This document shows positions 57,436-64,000 of a DNA stretch of 64,000 bases, piece after piece. The position numbers and the translations under genes were made by a program. The notes below the pieces were generated by a model that searched no databases, had not been told where the DNA came from, and worked only from the letters and a program-made list of their open reading frames with translations. Origin of the DNA: Lithobates sylvaticus (Eukaryota; Chordata; Amphibia; Anura; Ranidae). The stretch's first letter is position 1. Each line of letters opens with the position of its first letter. The stretch is taken from positions 294,229,168-294,293,167 of the forward strand of contig CM053029.1 in NCBI GenBank assembly GCA_028564925.1, written 5' to 3'.

Positions 57436-57469
57436 CTGTATCAGGGTGTCAGGGCTCCATATAGGCTCA

Positions 57470-59486
57470 CAATATCAATGCGTGCAACTAGTAGGGCATG
57501 GGTAGCAGTGACCAAGATGGGTAACACCTCTGAGATTTCTCCTCACACACCACTTTGTAAAAATCCTAAATGAATGCACTTCTTTGAGTACCCCGATCCG
57601 ATCATCTGGACTAAATTTAGTATTAAGATGCTGAAAGACATAGTGGGTGGTGGGAAACTATTGCAGTTTGACGCCCTGAAAACTAAGTTTAATCCTCACT
57701 TGTTCCGCTTATCTTCAGCTCAGACATGCATACATTGCCCAATTTGAAGATATTGGTATTACCCTGAAGATGAGTGATTTGGAGTCTCTGCTGAGGTCGG
57801 ACACATTGGACAAGGCCCTGTCTACCATATATAAACAAATGTTCGGTGAGGGAGGAGATCTCCTTGCAAAGTGTAGGGGGTGTGGGGCAAGGTGTTCCCC
57901 CAGATGGACGGGTATGACTGGGATGATATATGGGACATTCATTTTTCTAGATTGGTCTCTGGTCTCCGTCTTTCGGCTATATTTTTCTAGATTGGTCTCT
58001 GGTCTCCGTCTTTCGGCTATAGCGCGGGCGCGAAGAGGTTAAAAAACAATAAACAAAACTTAAAAACAAAAAAAAAAAAAAACGTGCATGTATGTGGGGG
58101 TGGGGGGGGGGGAGCTCAGTTTTCTGTGGGGGGATTTTATGCGCTTGGGTTTTATTTCTATCTTTTTACAATTAATTTTTTTTTTTTTTTTTTACTTAAA
58201 AAAATCCTCTATGTGCTTTTTTTTTATGAGACATTTTAAAAGACCCTGCATGTCTCCCCTGTGCTCCACTGACTGTAATGCAATGCACATTGGTACAAGG
58301 GGGGTAACTAATGCGCTCAACCAATATAGATAGAAATATTAAAAATAATAAATATAAAGGGAAAAGCAGTCAACATATAAGTGGTCTCACACTGCAGTAA
58401 TATATAAAAATGGGGGGTATGTGGCGCTAAACCCCAATAAATAACAATAGAATATCCTAAGGGACGTGATCCCTAGTGATGGGTAACCTTAAAGAGGGGG
58501 ATGTAATAATAATACATTCACATATAAAATGCTGACATCATAAATAAATACATATAATACAATAAAGTGAATGTGCGCGATAAAAGTGACCAATAAATAA
58601 GTGTTGCGGTAGAAGATGGCAGTAAAAATAATAGTCATATGAAATAAATCCGAATAATAATAACGATAAAAATGTGCAGGATAAAATAAATGAGACAGGG
58701 AATGCCTCCTGTGAATCAAATAAATCCAAAGTGCACAGATATATGGGACATTCATTTTTCTAGATTGGTCTCTGCTAGAGACCAACTCATCCAATTTAAA
58801 TTCTTGCACCATATATATCTTACTCCCACTAGAGTGGCTAAAATGTTCCCTGCCCAGTCGCCTAGTTGTTGGTGGCGCAAGTTCCCTCACTGCAGATTTC
58901 ATGCATATCTTTTGGAATTGCTCGAGCATCCAGGCTTTTTGGAAGGGGGTCACAGAATGTATAGCAGAAGTAACAGCCATTCCTATACAGCCCACAACAG
59001 AGGTGTGCCTGTTGGGTTTGGTAGACAATCTAGCACCAAAGAGAGTAACGCGTACCTTACTGACGATCCTAATCTTTTACACTAGGCAAACGATAGTGCT
59101 GTCATGGAAAAAGCCTAATCCTCATCTATATCAGCATGGAAGGGTGTGGTAAACAGAGCTGCTCCTTACTACATGGCTACATACATTAGCAGGGGCATAC
59201 CACAGAAATTTGATAAAGTGTGGGGCAGTTGGATGAATAGTGAAACTACGGTGGCGAACTGAGTGACACATAATGGAATGTACCTGCTGTGGGATTAGAC
59301 ATGTATATAATTATTTGACATATTGAAATGTATTATTGAATGTCATTAGGGAAAGGTGGCCTTATTATTATTATTATGATCCTGTCACTAAGTGAGGGTC
59401 TGGAAGAAGGTGGAGTGAGTCAATGCTGAAGAAATGTAAATATTTTTCTATATGTGGCCCATTGGGTCTTGTGTTTATGTGTTATG
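57470..59486 (+). mobile_element. Tx1/L1-like LINE 3' part, interrupted
   Basis: The LINE reads LKDIVGGGKLLQFDALKTKF before the break and RLVSARDQLIQFKF, then MHIFWNCSSIQAFWKGVTEC and WKKPNPHLYQHG after it, typical of an ORF2 C-terminus with several stops and shifts. The stop of ORF2 is near 59261 and a 3' untranslated region follows up to the TTAA element at 59487. The 57958-58737 segment is a foreign insertion. Confidence 0.75.
57958..58737. repeat. inserted duplicate of 61.74-62.48 kb
   Basis: From CCGTCTTTCGGCTATAGCGC (58005) to AATCCAAAGTGCACAG (58737) the sequence is nearly identical to 61741-62477. A 37-bp stretch of the host LINE starting GATATATGGGACATTCATTT is present on both sides (57925-57961 and 58738-58774). 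At the left junction a 40-bp unit ATTTTTCTAGATTGGTCTCT plus GGTCTCCGTCTTTCGGCTAT is repeated twice (57941-57980, 57981-58020). Confidence 0.93.
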
Positions 59487-60354
59487 TTAAACACTTGCTT
59501 ACTGGGCACTTAAACACCCTTCCTGCCCAGACCAATTTTCAGCTTTTGGTGCTCTCACACTTTGAATGACAATTACTCAGTCATGCAACACTGAACCCAA
59601 ATTAATTTTTTGTCCTTTTTTTCCCACAAATAGAGCTTTCTTTTGGTGGTATTTGATCACCTCTGGGTTTTTTATTTTTTGCGCTATAAATGAAAAAAGA
59701 CCAAAAATTTTGAAAAAAAAAAAACGCATTTTTCTTTGTTTCTGTGATAAAATTTAGCAAATTATTAATTTTTCTTCATAAATTTTGGCCACAATTTATA
59801 CTGCCACATATCTTTGGTAAAAATAACCCAAATTAGTGGATATTATTTGGTCTTTGTGAAAGTTACAGACTCTACAAACTGTGGTGCGAATTATACAAAA
59901 TTGATCACATCTGATGTACTGGTGGCCGATCTCATTTCTTGTGACCCGAACAAGCCCGGAAAGTACAAATACCCCCCAAATGACCCCTTTTTTGAAAGTA
60001 GACATCCCAAGGTATTTAGTAAGAGGCATGGTGAGCTTTTTAATGTTGTCATTTTTTTTCCCACAATTCTTTGCAAAATGAATTATTTTTTTATTTTTTA
60101 TTTTTTTCCACAAAAATGTCATTGTAATAGGTTATTTCTCTCACATGCAATGTGTATACCACAAATGACACCCCAAAATCAATTCTGCTACTCCTCCTGA
60201 GTATTACGATACCACATATGTGGGACTTTTACACAGCCTGGCCACGTACAGAGGCCCAACATGCAGGGAGCGCCATCAGGTGTTCTAGGAGCATAAATGA
60301 CACATCTAACTTGTTGACTACCTAGTACACTTTTGAAGGCCCTGGAGCACCAGG

Positions 60355-60955
60355 ACAATGACACGTGACACTGACGTGGCACTGATGACAGGTGGCACTG
60401 ATACGTGACACTGATGAAACGTGACACTGATGTGGCACTGGTGACAGATGGCACTAGTATGGAGCACTGATGACACATGACACTGATGACAGACGGCACT
60501 AATACGGGGCATTGATGACACGTGACACTGAAAGATGGCACTAATATGTGGCACTGGTGACAGATGGCACTAATACGTGGCACTGATGAGAGATGGCACT
60601 AATATGTGGCACTGATGAGAGATGGCACCGACACGTGGCACTGATGACAGATGGCACTGATACGTGGCATTGATGACACGTGACACTGATGACAGATGGC
60701 ACTGATACGTGGCATTGATGACACGTGACACTGATAACAGATGGCACGTGACACTGACAGGTGGCACTGATGACAGATGGCACTGATACGTGGCACTGAT
60801 GACAGATGGCACTAATGTGTGGCACTGATGACACGTGACACTGATATGGCACTGATGACAGATGGCACTGACGTGGCACTGATGACACGTGGCACTGATG
60901 ACAGATGGCACTTATACGTGGCACTGGGGACAGGTGGCACTGGCAGATGGCACTG
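60355..60955. repeat. minisatellite based on GGCACTGATGACAGAT
   Basis: Units alternate GATGGCACTGATACGTG, GCACTGATGACACGTGACA and GCACTGATGACAGATG; the composite period is about 55 bp in places. Confidence 0.88.
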
Positions 60956-60959
60956 GGGA

Positions 60960-61665
60960 CAGGTGCACTGGGGACACAGATGGAGACAGATGGATGGGGA
61001 CACAGATGGATGGGGACACAGGTGGGGACACATGGATGGGGACACAGATGAGGACAGATGGATGGGGACACGGATGGGGGACACATGGATGGGGGACACA
61101 TGGATGGGGACACATGGATGGGGGACACATGGATGGGGACACATGGATGGGGGACACATGGATGGGGACACATGGATGGGGGACACATGGATGGGGACAC
61201 ATGGATGGGGAACACATGGATGGGGGACACATGGATGGGGAACACATGGATGGGGACACATGGATGGGGAACACATGGATGGGGGACACATGGATGGGGG
61301 ACACATGGATGGGGACACATGGATGGGGAACACATGGATGGGGGACACATGGATGGGGACACATGGATGGGGGACACATGGATGGGGACACATGGATGGG
61401 GGACACATGGATGGGGACACATGGATGGGGGACACATGGATGGGGACACATGGATGGGGAACACATGGATGGGGGACACATGGATGGGGAACACATGGAT
61501 GGGGACACATGGATGGGGAACACATGGATGGGGGACACATGGATGGGGGACACATGGATGGGGACACATGGATGGGGAACACATGGATGGGGGACACATG
61601 GATGGGGAACACATGGATGGGGGACACATGGATGGGGGACAGAGGTGGGGACAGAGGTGGGGACA
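60960..61665. repeat. 16-bp minisatellite with 249-bp higher-order period
   Basis: Basic unit GGGGACACATGGATGG with variants GGGGGACAC and GGGGAACAC. The order of variants repeats: AACAC units at 61211, 61241 and 61269 recur at 61460, 61490 and 61518, each 249 bp further. Confidence 0.92.
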
Positions 61666-61777
61666 GATGGGGAGACATTAGGGAAGTAAACAACAGGACG
61701 TCCAGGGACGTCCTCCCTGCAGGGAGCGTCTGCGCTGCAGCCGTCTTTCGGCTATAGCGCGGGCGCGAAGAGGTTAA

Positions 61778-62041
61778 AAAACAATAAACAAAACTTAAAA
61801 ACAAAACAAAAAAAAACGTGCATGTATGTGGGGGTGGGGGGGGGGGAGCTCAGTTTTCTGTGGGGGGATTTTATGCGCTTGGGTTTTATTTCTATCTTTT
61901 TACAATTAATTTTTTTTTTTTTTTTTTACTTAAAAAAATCCTCTATGTGCTTTTTTTTTATGAGACATTTTAAAAGACCCTGCATGTCTCCCCTGTGCTC
62001 CACTGACTGTAATGCAATGCACATTGGTACAAGGGGGGTAA
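61778..62041. other. A/T- and G-rich flank, source of the duplicate
   Basis: Contains A runs, a G run (61837-61845) and a T run (61910-61927). The same sequence is found at 58043-58310. Confidence 0.6.
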
Positions 62042-64000
62042 CTAATGCGCTCAACCAATATAGATAGAAATATTAAAAATAATAAATATAAAGGGAAAAG
62101 CAGTCAACATATAAGTGGTCTCACACTGCAGTAATATATAAAAATGGGGGGTATGTGGCGCTAAACCCCAATAAATAACAATAGAATATCCTAAGGGACG
62201 TGATCCCTAGTGATGGGTAACCTTAAAGAGGGGGATGTAATAATAATACATTCACATATAAAATGTTGACATCATAAATAAATACATATAATACAATAAA
62301 GTGAATGTGCGCGATAAAAGTGACCAATAAATAAGTGTTGCGGTAGAAGATGGCAGTAAAAATAATAGTCATATGAAATAAATCCGAATAATAATAACGA
62401 TAAAAATGTGCAGGATAAAATAAATGAGACAGGGAATGCCTCCTGTGAATCAAATAAATCCAAAGTGCACAGTGCAAAGTGCCAAGACGTGAGGATAAAA
62501 AGACCAAGCTGAGGTCTGAATGTGCAGAAAAGTCAATCTATAAGGTGCTTCTATGAGCAACAATTGCTTCAATGATCAAAAAGATAACTAAAAAGGAATA
62601 ATCATAGGATATTCAAAACATAGATCAGAACCAAGCGGAGGTCTGAGTGTGTAAGACAGTGAGTGACAGTGCATTGGAAAAAAAATGCATTCATCAATAA
62701 ACAGATAATAACTGAAACATCAGATCACCAAAAAAGGCATAAGGAGGAGATGCCTGACAGTATGGAATAAATGGACTCCAAAGTAAAGGAGACAACAAAG
62801 ATATGTCACCTGGTGCACTACTAGTCCCAGTGTATAATGAAGGTTGTACAGGGGCAGCAAAAAAAAATAAAAAAATATCGCAAAAAAAAATCGCATTAAT
62901 AACGCTCAGTATGAAATAAATTTCCTAAAAGATATATATAAAGGAGAGAGTTCCAGATGATTTAAATAGAAAAGTTCTGTGTGACTTCCGTGCGGATAGA
63001 AACTATAATCAAGTGCTCCGCTGTGTTTTTTCAGGGATGCGCCCCCGTGTTTCCCCCAGCCTCTCACCTCAAAGGATGGCCCCAATAGGCCTAGTAAAGC
63101 AGAGGAATCTGTAGATGGTAGCCCTGGTGTCTGGTCCCCTCACCTTCCTAAGGGTTTCTGTGCGTTTTTCCTGAGAGACCGGAAGTTCCTGTATCTCTGA
63201 GCGGCTTTATTCAAACTGCTATGTAAGTGGATATGTTCTTTTAATAAATATTACCGCTATTTTACTACACATTGGAGCGCCGTTTTTCTCTGTATCCCCC
63301 ACCCTATATGCTGATTCGTATTGGGAGCGATTGCTTTCACCTGGAGTGACGTTTGGAACCTCTTTGGGGACCGAATTGTGAGGCAGGAAAAACGCACAGA
63401 AACCCTTAGGAAGGTGAGGGGACCAGACACCAGGGCTACCATCTACAGATTCCTCTGCTTTACTAGGCCTATTGGGGCCATCCTTTGAGGTGAGAGGCTG
63501 GGGGAAACACGGGGGCGCATCCCTGAAAAAACACCACGGAGCACTTTATTATAGTTTCTATCTGCATGGAAGTCACACAGAACTTTTCTATTTAAATCAT
63601 CTGGAACTCTCTCCTTTATATATATCTTTTAGGAAATTTATTTCATACTGAGCGTTAATGCGATTTTTTTTTTTTTTTTTTGCAAATTTTTTTTTTTTGC
63701 TGCCCCTGTACAACCTTCATTATACACTGGGACTGGTAGTGCACCAGGTGACATATCTTTGTTGTCTCCTTTACTTTGGAGTCCATTTATTCCATACTGT
63801 CAGGCATCTCCTCCTTATGCCTTTTTTGGTGATCTGATGTTTCAGTTATTATCTGTTTATTGATGAATGCATTTTTTTTCCAATGCACTGTCACTCACTG
63901 TCTTACACACTCAGACCTCCGCTTGGTTCTGATCTATGTTTTGAATATCCTATGATTATTCCTTTTTAGTTATCTTTTTGATCATTGAAGCAATTGTTGC
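62042..64000 (-). mobile_element. Penelope-like terminal palindrome (partial)
   Basis: From GCGCTCAACCAATATAG the sequence reads, on the minus strand, like the AT-rich tails of Penelope-type elements. The arms 62552-63173 and 63386-64000 are reverse complements with a few differences, separated by about 212 bp. The right arm continues past the window. No protein part is visible, so the family call is inference. Confidence 0.5.
62552..64000. repeat. long inverted repeat, arms over 610 bp
   Basis: GCAACAATTGCTTCAATGAT at 62552 is the exact mirror of the last bases of the window, and CAGGAAAAACGCACAGAAAC at 63386 mirrors the inner end at 63173. A/T runs near 62870-62900 and 63665-63700 differ in length between arms. 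Confidence 0.95.

Larger units (their letters stand above)
59487..61777 (+). mobile_element. TTAA-bounded minisatellite element, copy D, complete
   Basis: TTAA lies at 59487-59490 and 61774-61777. The head ACTTGCTTACTGGGCACTTA and the full conserved 5' block (59500-60330) are the best preserved in the window. Two minisatellites (60355-60955, 60960-61665) follow, then stem-loops (GGACGTCCAGGGACGTCC, CTCCCTGCAGGGAG, GCGCTGCAGCCG/CGGCTATAGCGC) and the end GCGCGAAGAGGTTAA. It is inserted in the 3' region of a LINE. No transposase; large frames in 60.5-61.8 kb reflect the repeats. Confidence 0.88.

Noticed and set aside
58088-58333. Identical 81-codon frames at 58.1 and 61.8 kb as a duplicated gene
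   Set aside because: The frames are rich in Phe and Leu from T runs; identity reflects the segmental duplicate, not protein conservation.
60541-61804. Frames of 207-362 codons in five phases
   Set aside because: The 16-bp unit lacks stops and cycles through all phases; no protein is implied.
63040-63080. Hammerhead ribozyme in the terminal palindrome
   Set aside because: GGGGGAAACACGG supplies only the GAAAC side; no CUGAUGA-like partner is present at the right distance.

Overview
This window looks like repeat-dominated nuclear DNA of an anuran amphibian, most likely a ranoid (true) frog. That is inferred from its mixture of element families: TTAA-flanked non-autonomous elements, Tc1-like and hAT transposons, an Ngaro-type tyrosine-recombinase retroelement, Penelope-like elements, L2-like and Tx1/L1-like LINEs, and Harbinger-like MITEs with TAA target duplications. 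No convincing host gene is visible, only one very weak exon candidate near 6.8 kb. Nearly every long open frame belongs to a transposable element or is an accident of a tandem repeat without stop codons.

Layout. 1-1105: reversed end of a TTAA element carrying minisatellites and hairpins. 1258-6290: broken Ngaro-type fossil (minus strand) with a 426-bp Harbinger-like MITE inside it. 7.2-14.6 kb: MITEs, including a 2.3-kb foldback element with a symmetric promoter-like centre. 14615-17657: 5'-truncated Penelope-like element with a 14-bp target duplication. 17868-20277: Tc1-like transposon with one in-frame stop, itself hit by a TTAA MITE. 20427-22888: 5'-truncated L2-like LINE that is otherwise open. 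23.4-26.2 kb: a hAT MITE and a composite MITE with a perfect 65-bp palindrome. 28.9-30.2 kb: a LINE scrap and a second 426-bp MITE. 30.4-37.5 kb: Ty3/gypsy-like fossil split by a 4.9-kb hAT transposon with an 8-bp target duplication. 38.4-42.5 kb: a palindrome with an L2-like LINE inserted in one arm. 42.5-46.2 kb: Penelope tails and a Tc1 end. 46.2-53.9 kb: LINEs and TTAA elements nested up to four deep. 54.2-56.1 kb: palindromic hAT-like element with a 21-bp repeat. 57.4-64 kb: LINE remnant, a large TTAA minisatellite element, a nearly identical 0.74-kb duplicated segment, and a long palindrome running off the right edge.

The signals most worth pursuing are three. First, a TTAA-bounded element family whose copies hold different minisatellites at the same internal position, followed by a chain of stem-loops. 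Second, a foldback element whose centre resembles a divergent promoter pair and whose cargo module recurs in a different terminal shell at 25 kb. Third, a recent insertional duplication with a 37-bp direct repeat at 57.9-58.8 kb. All family calls rest on reading the sequence alone; no database search was run.
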